The position numbers were made by a program, and so were the translations under genes. DNA of 64,000 nt from Rhodococcus sp. IEGM 1409 (GTDB taxonomy: Bacteria; Actinomycetota; Actinomycetes; Mycobacteriales; Mycobacteriaceae). Under the pieces are notes generated by a model. The model was not told the origin of the DNA, did no database searches, and was given only the letters and a program-made list of their open reading frames with translations. The DNA lies in NCBI RefSeq assembly GCF_030056735.1, contig NZ_JASHKN010000003.1:248001-312000 (forward strand), written 5' to 3'. Below, piece after piece: positions 51,846 to 60,392 of this stretch (the first letter of the stretch is position 1; every line of letters begins with the position of its first letter).

Positions 51846-53165
51846 ATGAGTGTTCTGTTGTCGGACGTGGTGTCTGGTTCTGCGGTGGGTTTGCGCGGAC
51901 GTCTGTGGCGGTTGTCTGCTGCTGAGTTGCGTGCGGCTGCGGTGTCGGCGAGTGCGGAGATTCTGCGTCTGGAAGCGGTGCGGGTGGCGGTGGTGGACGA
52001 ACTGTCGATGCGCCCGGATGATCAGGTGATCGCGTGCCGCGGTGTCGGTTCGTGGTTGGCGGGCAACACGATGCTGCAGGTTCGGGACGGGAAGAAGATC
52101 GCCGCCCTGGGTGCGGCGTTGCGGCCGTTTCCGGCGGTGGCAGTGAGATTTGATTGCGGGGATTGCTCGTTCGAACATGCCGTGTTGATCGTGGCGTATT
52201 GTGAGTCCCCGCCGAAGGGGATGCCGGAGGAGGCGTTACCTCGCTGTATCGACTTGTTGCTTGCTGCTGCGTCGGGGGTGGAGGCGACGACGACGAAGGT
52301 GCGGCATGTGATTGCGACTTTGGAGCGGTTGTTCGAATCGGATGAGCTTCCGCCCGCCGAGGATGTCGATCGCAATGAGCTCCGTATCGCCTCGACGCTC
52401 AATGGCCGGGTGGTGGTGCGCGGGGATTTCGATGCTCTCACCGGCGAAATGTTGTTGTCGGCGTTGTCGAATTTGACGATGCCCACCCCGGCCCCTGATG
52501 GGACCCCCGATGCACGGTCGGCGGCGAAGCGGACGGCGGACGGGTTCACCGAACTGATCCGCCGCTATCTGGACTGCGCGAAGACCGGTGTCGACGGTGG
52601 GCAACGTCCGCATGTGAACGTGCACATCAATGCCCGGGACCTTGCTGAGCATCGGGACTGCGCCGCAACACCGTCTGATGGTGGAGAGTCTCTGACTGAT
52701 CTTGATGTGGATCTGTCGGATCTCGATGTGGGGCACATGCCGTGGTTGGGGCCGCTGTCGGTGTCGCAGACGAGGCTTCTGGGGTGTGATTGTTTTTTGT
52801 CGACCGTGTTGCTCGACGATCACGGCGCACCGCTCGATGCGAAACCCGGAAAACGATTGGTCACCGCCGAACAGAGAGTGGCGTTGATTGCCCGCGACAA
52901 GGGCTGCGCCTTCCCGGGGTGTACGTGCGTACCGGCGTGGACGGATGCGCACCATATCCGGCACTGGGCCAACGGCGGTCCGACGGTGATGACCAACCTG
53001 GTCCTGCTGTGCCGTTCGCATCACCGGCTGATGCACCGCAAATCCGGGTTCGCCGGGAAATGGGCGATTCGGATCGGCGTCGACAACAAACCCTGGTTCA
53101 TCCCGCCGCCCTCGATCGACCCGCAGCAGCACCCGAGACCGGCGAACACCACATTCAAAACCTGA
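51846..53165 (+). CDS. DUF222/HNH endonuclease-domain protein (13E12-type)
   Basis: This 439-residue protein of the DUF222 family (the mycobacterial 13E12 repeat family) has an N-terminal helical region and a C-terminal HNH nuclease motif. The motif spans CAFPGCTCVPAWTDAHHIRHWANGGPTVMTNLVLLCRSHHRLMH, with the Cys pairs and HH/N/H residues for metal and catalysis. The ATG at 51846 follows a GGGAGGGG/GGGGG purine run. A promoter with a LexA box lies directly upstream. Members of this family are repetitive in mycobacteria; the role in DNA repair or mobility is unclear. Confidence 0.88.
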   Translation: MSVLLSDVVSGSAVGLRGRLWRLSAAELRAAAVSASAEILRLEAVRVAVVDELSMRPDDQVIACRGVGSWLAGNTMLQVRDGKKIAALGAALRPFPAVAVRFDCGDCSFEHAVLIVAYCESPPKGMPEEALPRCIDLLLAAASGVEATTTKVRHVIATLERLFESDELPPAEDVDRNELRIASTLNGRVVVRGDFDALTGEMLLSALSNLTMPTPAPDGTPDARSAAKRTADGFTELIRRYLDCAKTGVDGGQRPHVNVHINARDLAEHRDCAATPSDGGESLTDLDVDLSDLDVGHMPWLGPLSVSQTRLLGCDCFLSTVLLDDHGAPLDAKPGKRLVTAEQRVALIARDKGCAFPGCTCVPAWTDAHHIRHWANGGPTVMTNLVLLCRSHHRLMHRKSGFAGKWAIRIGVDNKPWFIPPPSIDPQQHPRPANTTFKT

Positions 53166-53180
53166 GAACAGCTTCTCAGG
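53161..53180. terminator. Small hairpin at the end of the HNH gene
   Basis: CCTGAGAA/TTCTCAGG with a CAGC loop covers the stop codon. There is no T-run, so it is a weak terminator candidate. Confidence 0.4.
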
Positions 53181-53257
53181 CACAACAGAACACGGCCAGG
53201 CTCCGCATCCGACATGCCTGTCGGAGTCGGAGTCCAAGGTGCGTGCTCTCGTGGTGG

Positions 53258-53307
53258 CCGTGATTTCGGCGCAACCGTGATTTCGGCGCGACCGTGTTTT
53301 CGGTGAG
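53258..53307. repeat. Three tandem 17-bp repeats
   Basis: CCGTGATTTCGGCGCAA (53258-53274), CCGTGATTTCGGCGCGA (53275-53291) and a degraded third copy CCGTGTTTTCGGTGAG (53292-53307) stand head to tail. They lie in the 324-bp gap between the HNH gene and the alcohol dehydrogenase. The rest of this gap holds a hairpin at 53161-53180 and a KstR-like motif at 53409-53422, and no gene. Confidence 0.75.
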
Positions 53308-53408
53308 TCAGGACGACGTGTCCCACTCAGTGGGTCATCTTTTCGCCGTTGCCACGCCGGTTGTGCCAGGTCATTTGGACGTCTGACCTGCAGCGAAAAA
53401 TCATTTGT

Positions 53409-53422
53409 TAGAACACGTTCCA
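53409..53422. promoter_or_regulatory. KstR-type TetR motif upstream of the NDMA-dependent alcohol dehydrogenase
   Basis: TAGAACACGTTCCA fits the TNNAACNNGTTNNA pattern recognised by the cholesterol regulator KstR, with GAAC and GTTC half-sites around AC. It lies about 70 bp before the dehydrogenase start. Other TetR proteins read similar motifs, so the identity of the binder is inferred. Confidence 0.5.
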
Positions 53423-53489
53423 ATTTCGCAGATTTGTGGCTATGGTCACAGAGATAGATGCGGGTGTGCGAATGAAAGGGTGAAGTGAC

Positions 53490-54617
53490 GTGAAGACCAA
53501 GGGTGCAATCCTGTGGGGCCTGGGAGAGAAGTGGTCCGTCGAGGAGATCGAAATCGGCGAGCCGGTAGCCGGCGAAGTTCAGATTCGCATGGAAGCGGCC
53601 GGAATGTGCCACTCCGATCACCACATCGTCACCGGCGCGACCCCGATGCCGTCGTTCCCCGTGATGGGTGGGCACGAGGGTTCGGGCGTCATCACCAAGC
53701 TCGGCCCAGAGGTCAAGGGTTTGGAGGTCGGTGACCACGTCGTTCTGTCCTTCATTCCGGCTTGTGGAACCTGTCCGGCGTGTTCGGCCGGCCATCAGAA
53801 TCTGTGTGACCTCGGGATGGGCCTCCTCAGCGGACAGGCCATCAGCGACGGCACCTACCGAATCCAGGCTCGCGGCGAAAACGTGATCCCGATGTGCCTG
53901 CTAGGGACGTTCTCGCCCTACATGGTCGTGAACCAGTCGTCCGTGGTGAAGATCGACAAGGACATTCCGTTCGAGGTTGCCGCACTCGTCGGTTGCGGCG
54001 TTCCCACCGGTTGGGGATCGGCAACGCACATCGCCGATGTGAAGCCGGGCGAAGACGTTGTGATCATGGGCGTTGGCGGCGTTGGTATCAGTGCCCTGCA
54101 GGGTGCTGTTGCGTCGGGTGCCCGGTACATCTTTGCCATTGATCCTGTGCCGTGGAAGCGTGAGCAGGCTCTGAAGTTCGGCGCAACACATGCGTTCGAA
54201 AGTGCCGCCGCTGCCATTCAACCGATCATCGACGCTACGTATGGACGCATGGCGCAGAAGACGATCATCACCGTCGGCGAAATGAAGGGTGAGTACGTCG
54301 AAGAGGCGATGATTCTGACGGCCAAGGCTGGTCGTTGTGTTGTCACCGCAATGGGGCATCTGACGGACATGGACGTAAAGCTGAACCTGTTCCTGATGGC
54401 GATGCTTCAGAAGGATCTTCAGGGCAACATCTTCGGCGGTGGCAACGCTCGCCAGGACGTGCCGAACCTCCTCGCGATGTACAAGGCAGGCAAGCTGAAC
54501 CTTGACGACATGGTCACTCGGACCTACACGCTCGAAGGTGTGAACGACGGCTACCAGGACATGTTGGATGGCAAGAACATCCGCGGCGTCATCCGCTACA
54601 CAGAAGCCGACTGGTGA
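53490..54617 (+). CDS. NDMA-dependent alcohol dehydrogenase
   Basis: This 375-residue zinc alcohol dehydrogenase belongs to the actinobacterial branch with tightly bound NAD(H) that can use N,N-dimethyl-p-nitrosoaniline as acceptor. Catalytic zinc residues are in GMCHSDHH and GHEGSGVI, the structural zinc loop is CGTCPACSAGHQNLC (residues about 92-106), and the Rossmann motif is GVGGVGISALQGAV. The long-chain ending MVTRTYTLEGVNDGYQDMLDGKNIRGVIRY is typical. Its physiological electron acceptor in such bacteria is often a peptide-derived cofactor (mycofactocin), but no mft gene is present here. The serine hydrolase follows after 36 bp. Confidence 0.9.
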   Translation: MKTKGAILWGLGEKWSVEEIEIGEPVAGEVQIRMEAAGMCHSDHHIVTGATPMPSFPVMGGHEGSGVITKLGPEVKGLEVGDHVVLSFIPACGTCPACSAGHQNLCDLGMGLLSGQAISDGTYRIQARGENVIPMCLLGTFSPYMVVNQSSVVKIDKDIPFEVAALVGCGVPTGWGSATHIADVKPGEDVVIMGVGGVGISALQGAVASGARYIFAIDPVPWKREQALKFGATHAFESAAAAIQPIIDATYGRMAQKTIITVGEMKGEYVEEAMILTAKAGRCVVTAMGHLTDMDVKLNLFLMAMLQKDLQGNIFGGGNARQDVPNLLAMYKAGKLNLDDMVTRTYTLEGVNDGYQDMLDGKNIRGVIRYTEADW

Positions 54618-54653
54618 TCGGAAGCGCAACTGTTGTGCCAGTAGTCTGATCGG

Positions 54654-55493
54654 GTGCCCAGTACTCACAGTCTTGACGTAATTCAGCAGTGGCCGGTCGA
54701 CAATGCGGCAGCGGTCGTCCTCTCCGGGAAGAACTCGGGTGAGGGCGACCGCATTCGTGGTTTCAGCGGCAACCAGTCGCACGTTTTCCCTCTGGCTTCG
54801 GTGACAAAACTGTTGTGCGCCTACGCGATTCTCGTCGCGGTGGAGGAAGGGGCAGTCGAGTTGGATGGGCCGGCCGGGCCTGAGGGGTCGACGGTTCGTC
54901 ATCTCCTCGCACACGCGTCGGGGCTGGCATTCGCCGAACGTGTTGTTCAGGCGCCGGTGGCGTCGAAGCGGATCTATTCGAGTGCAGGATTCGAGGTTCT
55001 TGCCGAGTTGGTTTCCCGGGAGACCGAGATCGAATTTGCCGACTATCTGGCCGAGGCTGTGTTCGCGCCGTTGGGTATGACCAGTGCGACTCTCGTCGGT
55101 GCGGCTGGCCACGGTGCGCAGGCATCGGCGGACGACTTGGCCAAGTTCGCGGCTGAACTGCTCTCACCGACGCTTATCTCGACGCAGACTTTCGCAGAGG
55201 CGACAACCGTTCAGTTCCCGGGGCTCAACGGAATTCTTCCGGGTTACGGCTCTCAGCGCCCTAACGACTGGGGGCTCGGATTCGAAGTTCGCGGCGACAA
55301 GCGTCCGCATTGGACTGGTCTCGAGAACTCGGCGGCAACCTTCGGTCATTTCGGTCAGTCGGGGACTTTCCTGTGGGTCGATCCCACGATCGATACTGCG
55401 TGCGTCGTGCTTACCGATCGCGACTTCGGTGACTGGGCCAAGCCTTTGTGGACTGAATTGTCCGATGGTGTGATCGGCGAAGTTTCCCGATAG
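54654..55493 (+). CDS. Serine beta-lactamase-fold hydrolase
   Basis: This 279-residue protein of the class C/esterase beta-lactamase superfamily carries the catalytic SxxK as SVTK (LASVTKLLCAYAI, near residue 47), YSS in place of YxN (RIYSSAGFEVLAE), and an HxG-type HFGQSGTFLW near the end. No signal peptide is present, so it is probably an intracellular esterase or peptidase-like enzyme and not an antibiotic-resistance beta-lactamase. GTG start; 36 bp after the alcohol dehydrogenase, possibly in one transcript. Confidence 0.85.
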   Translation: MPSTHSLDVIQQWPVDNAAAVVLSGKNSGEGDRIRGFSGNQSHVFPLASVTKLLCAYAILVAVEEGAVELDGPAGPEGSTVRHLLAHASGLAFAERVVQAPVASKRIYSSAGFEVLAELVSRETEIEFADYLAEAVFAPLGMTSATLVGAAGHGAQASADDLAKFAAELLSPTLISTQTFAEATTVQFPGLNGILPGYGSQRPNDWGLGFEVRGDKRPHWTGLENSAATFGHFGQSGTFLWVDPTIDTACVVLTDRDFGDWAKPLWTELSDGVIGEVSR

Positions 55494-55621
55494 AGCACAA
55501 ATTTCCCTTCTTCCACTGGCGCAACACGGGTAACACAAGGCACACTGTTCAATCGAGCGTGCTGCACGAACTCGACAGAGGTCGTTGGGGAAGACGTCCC
55601 TCGTCGAAGCAGGAGGCTCGA

Positions 55622-56131
55622 GTGCGCGAAATGAATCAATTCGCGGACGTGACGACTGGTGTGGTTTACATCCATTCGTCGCCCGCGGCGCTGTGCCCGC
55701 ACGTGGATTGGGCTCTGTCCGCCACGTTGGACAGCCCTGCCAAACTCAGATGGACCTCCCAGCCTGCCTATGACGGACTTCTCCGTGCGACGACGGATTG
55801 GACAGGTCCCGTCGGAACCTGTGCCCGCCTGGTCGATTCGCTACGCGCGTGGCCGATGTTGCGTTTCGAGGTCACTGAGGACCCGAGTCACGGCGTCGAC
55901 GGCGAACGGTACAGCCATGTACCTGGTCTCGGTTTGTGGCGCGGATCCACCAGTGCGAACGGTGATGTCGTCGTCGGGGAGATGAAACTGCGGTCCATCA
56001 TGAATTCCGGTGGAGACATCGCTGCGGAAATCGATCGGGCGATAGGCGCACCGTGGGACGAGGAACTCGAACCGTTCCGGAGTTCCGGCGAAGGCGCAGA
56101 AGTGACATGGCTGCGAAGGCGGGTCAGCTGA
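55622..56131 (+). CDS. DUF3145-family protein
   Basis: This 169-residue soluble actinobacterial protein shows the DUF3145 core in NQFADVTTGVVYIHSSPAALCPHVDWALSATLDSPAKLRWTSQPA and RFEVTEDPSHGVDGERYSHVPGLGLWRGSTSANGDVVVGEMKLR. The GTG at 55622 is preferred over ATG 55631 because AGGAGG lies 5 nt upstream and known relatives begin at the same point. It is conserved near aceE and the FAS-II genes in mycobacteria. Its function is unknown. It is convergent with accD6 through a shared terminator. Confidence 0.85.
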   Translation: MREMNQFADVTTGVVYIHSSPAALCPHVDWALSATLDSPAKLRWTSQPAYDGLLRATTDWTGPVGTCARLVDSLRAWPMLRFEVTEDPSHGVDGERYSHVPGLGLWRGSTSANGDVVVGEMKLRSIMNSGGDIAAEIDRAIGAPWDEELEPFRSSGEGAEVTWLRRRVS

Positions 56132-56188
56132 TCTGGGTCACTCCTGAAACTCGAGTGACCCTCTCGACTTGAAAAGACTTGAATGACA

Positions 56189-56223
56189 AAGGTGGGCCCC
56201 GCCGTATCGGCGAGGCCCACCTT
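56189..56223. terminator. Bidirectional terminator between DUF3145 gene and accD6
   Basis: The stem AAGGTGGGCC pairs with GGCCCACCTT (56189-56198 and 56214-56223), then one mismatch, then a 5-bp inner stem CGCCG/CGGCG with a TAT loop. It ends with a TT on one side and an AA on the other, so it can serve both convergent genes. Confidence 0.85.
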
Positions 56224-56237
56224 GCTGTCAAGGGATA

Positions 56238-57671
56238 TCAGAGCGGAATGTTCTTGTGCCGCGCGCGGACAGACGGCGCAGACGCGAGCGCAGCAGTGAC
56301 GATGCTGCGAGTCTTCGCCGGGTCGATTTCCTCGTCGACGACGCCGATTTCGACCGCGCGGTCGACGCCACCGGCGATTGCCTCGTGCTCGGCAGCGAGG
56401 CGGTCGTGCAATGCTTCGCGCTCGTCGTCCGGAGCCGCTGCAAGAGCCCGCTTGTGCAGGATGCCGACAGCCGCCTTCGCGCCCATCACGGCAACTTCGG
56501 AGTTTGGCCAAGCGAATACGGCCGTTGCTCCGAGCGCCCTCGAGTTCATCGCGATGTATGCACCGCCGTAGATCTTTCGAGTGACGACGGTGACGCGGGG
56601 GACCGTTGCCTCGGCGAAGGCGTGAAGCAACTTCGCTCCGCGCCGGACAACGCCTTCCCACTCCATCGAAACGCCCGGCAGATACCCGGGAACATCGACG
56701 ACGACCACGAGCGGCACGCCGAATGCGTTGCACAGTCGCACGAATCGAGCGGCCTTCTCTGCACTTTCGGAGTTCAGGCACCCGCCGAGTCGGAGTGGGT
56801 TGTTCGCGATGACGCCAACGGTACGTCCGGCCATCCGACCGAAACCGGTGACGATGCTCCGCGCGTAATTGCCTTGCAGTTCTTCGAAACTCGACTCGCC
56901 TTCGACGTTGTCGAGCATTTCGTGAACGATCGGACGAACGTCGTACGCGCGTTTTGCGGACGCGGGCATCATGGCGCGCAAATCGCTGTCGCCGAGCTCG
57001 GCCGCACGCTGATCGAATTCGCCCTGCTCGCACATCATCGAAACCAGGCGGCGTGCGCGGTGCAATGCGTCGGCCTCGTCGTGAGCGGCGATGTGCGCGA
57101 CACCGGACTTCTTGGTGTGTGTGTCCGGACCGCCGAGTGAAACCATGTCGACCTGTTCGCCGGTGACACTGCGAACTACGTCTGGGCCGGTGACGAACAC
57201 TCGGCCTTCCGGGGCCATGATCACGACATCGGTGAGGGCTGGACCGTACGCGGCTCCACCGGCGGCGAAGCCGAGCACGACGGAAATTTGAGGTATGAGA
57301 CCCGACGCGCGGACCATGGCCTCGAAGACCAGCCCGACTGCGTGGAGTGCTTCGACGCCTTCAGCCAGACGCGCGCCACCGGAGTGCCAGAGTCCCACGA
57401 TGGGGGACTCTTCCTCGATGGCGGTATCGATGGCTTTGACGAGGTGTTTGCAGCCGTCGACGCCCATTGCGCCGCCCATGACGGTGGCGTCGGAGCAGTA
57501 CGCGATGGTGCGGACGCCGTCGATGTTTCCGGACGCAGCGAGCACACCGGACTTGTCACGGGCGTGGAGTGGAACTGTGGTGCCGGGGTCGAACAGATTT
57601 TCCAGGCGCGCAAGAGGATCGCGCGGGTCTGTCGATGATTCGGACTTTGTCACGGGGGCCAGGATGGTCAT
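56238..57671 (-). CDS. accD6: Acyl-CoA carboxylase beta subunit (AccD6-type)
   Basis: This 477-residue carboxyltransferase subunit transfers CO2 from biotin to acetyl-CoA or propionyl-CoA, giving malonyl-CoA for fatty-acid and mycolate synthesis. It has the oxyanion glycine loops of the family: IVGLWHSGGARLAEGV, SVVLGFAAGGAAYGPALTDVV, and in the C-terminal half VVDVPGYLPGVSMEWEGVVRRGAKLL and RKIYGGAYIAMNSR. The length matches AccD6, and position after kasA is the same as in mycobacteria. The ATG has a GGAGG Shine-Dalgarno. A hairpin lies between kasA and this gene. Confidence 0.93.
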   Translation of the reverse strand: MTILAPVTKSESSTDPRDPLARLENLFDPGTTVPLHARDKSGVLAASGNIDGVRTIAYCSDATVMGGAMGVDGCKHLVKAIDTAIEEESPIVGLWHSGGARLAEGVEALHAVGLVFEAMVRASGLIPQISVVLGFAAGGAAYGPALTDVVIMAPEGRVFVTGPDVVRSVTGEQVDMVSLGGPDTHTKKSGVAHIAAHDEADALHRARRLVSMMCEQGEFDQRAAELGDSDLRAMMPASAKRAYDVRPIVHEMLDNVEGESSFEELQGNYARSIVTGFGRMAGRTVGVIANNPLRLGGCLNSESAEKAARFVRLCNAFGVPLVVVVDVPGYLPGVSMEWEGVVRRGAKLLHAFAEATVPRVTVVTRKIYGGAYIAMNSRALGATAVFAWPNSEVAVMGAKAAVGILHKRALAAAPDDEREALHDRLAAEHEAIAGGVDRAVEIGVVDEEIDPAKTRSIVTAALASAPSVRARHKNIPL

Positions 57672-57718
57672 CGCGTCCTCCTTCAGTACGAGCCTTGGGT
57701 GGAACGAAAGGTCGGTGT

Positions 57719-57759
57719 TGTCCGCGGGTGACGTTGTGTTGCAACGACACCCGCGGACA
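57719..57759 (-). terminator. Strong hairpin between kasA and accD6
   Basis: A 12-bp stem TGTCCGCGGGTG/CACCCGCGGACA (57719-57730 and 57748-57759) encloses a GTTG...CAAC inner stem. It lies in the 108-bp gap inside the operon and has no T-run after it, so it may attenuate, pause or set an mRNA processing end. Confidence 0.55.
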
Positions 57760-57779
57760 GGTGCAAACCGCGGTTCGGG

Positions 57780-59030
57780 CTAGGCCCGACCGAAGGCGAG
57801 CGCGACATTGTGCCCACCGAAACCGAACGAGTTGTTCAGTGCGAAATCGAAAGAGCCGGTTCGGGGTTCACCCTTGACGACATCGAGATCGATCTCTGGA
57901 TCCTGGCTGTCAACATTGAGCGTGGGCGGAATGATCCCGTCACGCACTGCCAGAACCGTCAGGACTGATTCGAGGGCGCCGACAGCGCCGATCGAGTGTC
58001 CCAGCGCGGATTTCGGACCGTACACCGCAGCGTGATTGCCGACCGCTGCGTTGATTGCCTTTGCCTCTGCGATGTCACCGATCGGCGTCGCAGTGGCGTG
58101 AGCGTTGATGTGCTTGATGTCGGACTTCGTCAGTCCGGCCATCTCGATTGCTCGTGTCATGGCTCGCGCCGCGCCCAGGCCTTCCGGATGCGGTGCCACG
58201 ATGTGGTACCCGTCCGAAGTGATTCCGGAACCGAGCAGGCGGGCATGAATCGTTGCCCCGCGTGCCTTTGCGTGCTCCTCGGTTTCGAGGATCATCAGGG
58301 CGCCGGCTTCGCCGAAGACAAATCCGTCGCGGTCCTTGTCGAAAGGACGTGAAGCTGCCGCCGGATTGTCGTTGTTGGTGCTCATCGCACGCATCATGGC
58401 GAAGCTCGCGATCGGAACCGCGTCGATGAAGCTTTCGACTCCACCGGCCACCACCATGTCCGCGTCACCCATGACAAGCATGCGGTGAGCGTGAGCAATT
58501 GCCTCGGAACCTGACGAACATGCCGAAACCGGGGTGATGACGCCACCGCGTGCTCCGAGTTCCAGCCCGACCGTTGCGGCCGGTCCGTTGGGCATGACCA
58601 TCTGCACCGAGAACGGGGACACCTTGCGGTATCCGCCGCCGCGGAGCTTGTCGACGGCATCGATGAGCGTGTCGCCGCCGCCGAGCCCGGTGCCGATGAC
58701 AACGGCCAGGCGGTCCTGATCGACTTCAGGGCTGCCGGCGTTGCTCCAGACCGTGCGACTCAACGTGAGGGCAAGGCGTTCCACCCAGCTCATCCGTCGA
58801 ATTTCGACGCGGGACAAGCCCTCGTCCGGTGAAACCTTCAGGTGCCCGCCGATGCGAATGGGAAGGTCGAACTCGTCGATGAACGGGTCATCGAGGATTC
58901 CGATGCCGCTTTCGCCGGCGAGTAGCGCCTTCCACGTGCCATCCACATCACCAGCCACCGACGTCGACGTCGCGAGGCTCGTGACGACGATGTCGGGGAA
59001 TTTCCCTTTGCGGGTAGAAGCGGAAGTCAC
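57780..59030 (-). CDS. kasA: Beta-ketoacyl-ACP synthase KasA/FabF
   Basis: This 416-residue condensing enzyme of the FAS-II system extends acyl-AcpM with malonyl-AcpM. The nucleophilic Cys is in [16 protein letters not shown], the two catalytic His are in [11 protein letters not shown] and [15 protein letters not shown], and the [17 protein letters not shown] ending is typical. With the GTG at 59030 the length equals the M. tuberculosis KasA. NAHATAT replaces the usual NAHGTAT. acpM ends 7 bp upstream. Only one KAS gene is present between acpM and accD6, since kasB is missing. Confidence 0.95.
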   Translation of the reverse strand: MTSASTRKGKFPDIVVTSLATSTSVAGDVDGTWKALLAGESGIGILDDPFIDEFDLPIRIGGHLKVSPDEGLSRVEIRRMSWVERLALTLSRTVWSNAGSPEVDQDRLAVVIGTGLGGGDTLIDAVDKLRGGGYRKVSPFSVQMVMPNGPAATVGLELGARGGVITPVSACSSGSEAIAHAHRMLVMGDADMVVAGGVESFIDAVPIASFAMMRAMSTNNDNPAAASRPFDKDRDGFVFGEAGALMILETEEHAKARGATIHARLLGSGITSDGYHIVAPHPEGLGAARAMTRAIEMAGLTKSDIKHINAHATATPIGDIAEAKAINAAVGNHAAVYGPKSALGHSIGAVGALESVLTVLAVRDGIIPPTLNVDSQDPEIDLDVVKGEPRTGSFDFALNNSFGFGGHNVALAFGRA

Positions 59031-59037
59031 GGTCGGC

Positions 59038-59313
59038 TCACTCTGCGTTCTTGGCTTCGGCGCCTTCGGCTTCGAGCTTCTGGATGTATGCGACGATGTC
59101 GCCGACGGTGCGCAGGCCTGCAAGATCCTCGTCGGGGACCTTCACGCCGTACTTGTCTTCGGTCTGAACAGCGATCTCGACCATGGACAGGGAGTCGATA
59201 TCGAGGTCGTCCACGAAGGACTTGTCAACGGTGACCTCGGAAGGCTCGATACCGGTGACCTCCTCCACGATCTGGCCGAGTTCCGCGATGATTTCTTCCT
59301 GAGTGTGGGCCAC
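59038..59313 (-). CDS. acpM: Meromycolate-extension-type acyl carrier protein
   Basis: This 91-residue acyl carrier protein carries acyl chains on a phosphopantetheine attached to the Ser of DIDSLSMVE. The sequence [42 protein letters not shown] is close to AcpM of mycobacteria. The C-terminal tail ([13 protein letters not shown]) is much shorter than the long extension of M. tuberculosis AcpM. It lies between fabD and kasA. A 7-bp stem hairpin (CCGGCCG/CGGCCGG, 59357-59384) lies in the gap before it. Confidence 0.96.
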   Translation of the reverse strand: MAHTQEEIIAELGQIVEEVTGIEPSEVTVDKSFVDDLDIDSLSMVEIAVQTEDKYGVKVPDEDLAGLRTVGDIVAYIQKLEAEGAEAKNAE

Positions 59314-59397
59314 TGGTGTGGCTCCCTTCTTGATCGATTGAGGTGGGGTGAAACGTCCGGCCGCCGTTCGGGCTGATCGGCCGGTAGGGCGTCCGAG

Positions 59398-60306
59398 CTA
59401 GGTCAGCTCGGACAGTGCGGAGATATCCTCCGGGTTCTTGAGGGCCACCGTCGGTGTGCCACGCATTTCTCGCTTGGCAATTCCGACGAGGGTTCCGGCC
59501 GGCGGGAGTTCCACGATCGCGGTGACTTCTGCGGTCCGCAACGAAGCGGAGCAGAGGTCCCAGCGAACGGGGCGGGTAACCTGCGCGGCAAGTTTGGTGA
59601 GGGCGTCGGTGCCCGAGGAGACCGGTGCACCATCCGAGTTGGAAAGCAGAGTGCGCGTCGGATCGGATGGGGTGATCTTGGCGGCAGCAGCTGCGACGGC
59701 GTCTTGTGCAGGTGCCATGAAGCGGGTGTGGAACGCGCCGGCGACAGGCAGTGCGCGGACTCGTGCCTTTTCGGGCGCATGGGCCGCGAGTTCTTCGAGT
59801 GCGGTGAGCAGGCCGGCGGCCACGATCTGGCCGGCCGCATTGCGGTTGGCCGCTTCCAGTCCGAGTTCTTCGAGTCGTGCAAGTACTTCGGCTTCGTCTC
59901 CACCGAGAACTGCCGACATGCCGGTGGGCTCGAGCGCGCAAGCCTTGGCCATCTCGGCGCCGCGAATTGCGGCAAGCGCAACCGCGTCGTCCGCGGAGAT
60001 CACCCCGGCTACCGCAGCGGCGGCAAGTTCACCCACCGAATGGCCGGCAGCGATGACGTCGGCGCCGAGCAGCCCGCGTGATTCGATTTCCTCGTATGCC
60101 AGCAGAGCGGCGGCGACGACGAGGGGCTGCGTTACCGATGTGTCGGTGATTTCTTCGGCAGTTGCGGTCGTACCGAGGCGGACCAAGTCCAGGCCGGCTG
60201 CCTTCGACCACACTTCGAGGCGGTCTTGCGCTCCGGGCAATGCCAGCCAGGGGCTGAGCATGCCGGGTGTCTGAGAGCCCTGTCCCGGGGCGAGCAACGA
60301 AATCAC
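59398..60306 (-). CDS. fabD: Malonyl-CoA:ACP transacylase
   Basis: This 302-residue enzyme loads malonate onto AcpM. It has the Gln-rich start LLAPGQGSQTPGM, the nucleophile elbow GHSVGE (Ser near residue 91), and GAFHTRFMAPA with the catalytic His. The GTG start at 60306 lacks a Shine-Dalgarno and is preceded by TTAATAA, so its translation signals are unusual. It is the first gene of the fabD-acpM-kasA-accD6 operon and lies downstream of a PucR-type regulator with a dyad in between. Confidence 0.94.
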   Translation of the reverse strand: MISLLAPGQGSQTPGMLSPWLALPGAQDRLEVWSKAAGLDLVRLGTTATAEEITDTSVTQPLVVAAALLAYEEIESRGLLGADVIAAGHSVGELAAAAVAGVISADDAVALAAIRGAEMAKACALEPTGMSAVLGGDEAEVLARLEELGLEAANRNAAGQIVAAGLLTALEELAAHAPEKARVRALPVAGAFHTRFMAPAQDAVAAAAAKITPSDPTRTLLSNSDGAPVSSGTDALTKLAAQVTRPVRWDLCSASLRTAEVTAIVELPPAGTLVGIAKREMRGTPTVALKNPEDISALSELT

Positions 60307-60371
60307 TTATTAAGAGAACACCGCCGCGAGTGACCTGCGAGATGTCGGTCGCGATGAACTCTGGCGAAGTG

Positions 60372-60392
60372 TTTTGTAGGGTTCCCACAAAA
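60372..60392. promoter_or_regulatory. Dyad upstream of fabD, candidate operator of the PucR-type regulator
   Basis: TTTTGT-A-GG (60372-60380) mirrors CC-C-ACAAAA (60384-60392) around a 3-bp centre, with one mismatch. It lies 66-86 bp upstream of the fabD start, in the stretch between the regulator gene stop and fabD. Its position suits an activator of the fab operon, as FasR is in Streptomyces. Binding is inferred. Confidence 0.5.

Noticed and set aside
52236..53795. A 519-codon frame on the minus strand over the HNH gene and the alcohol dehydrogenase start
   Set aside because: It crosses two well-supported genes and an intergenic region with repeats; composition is typical of a frame shadow.
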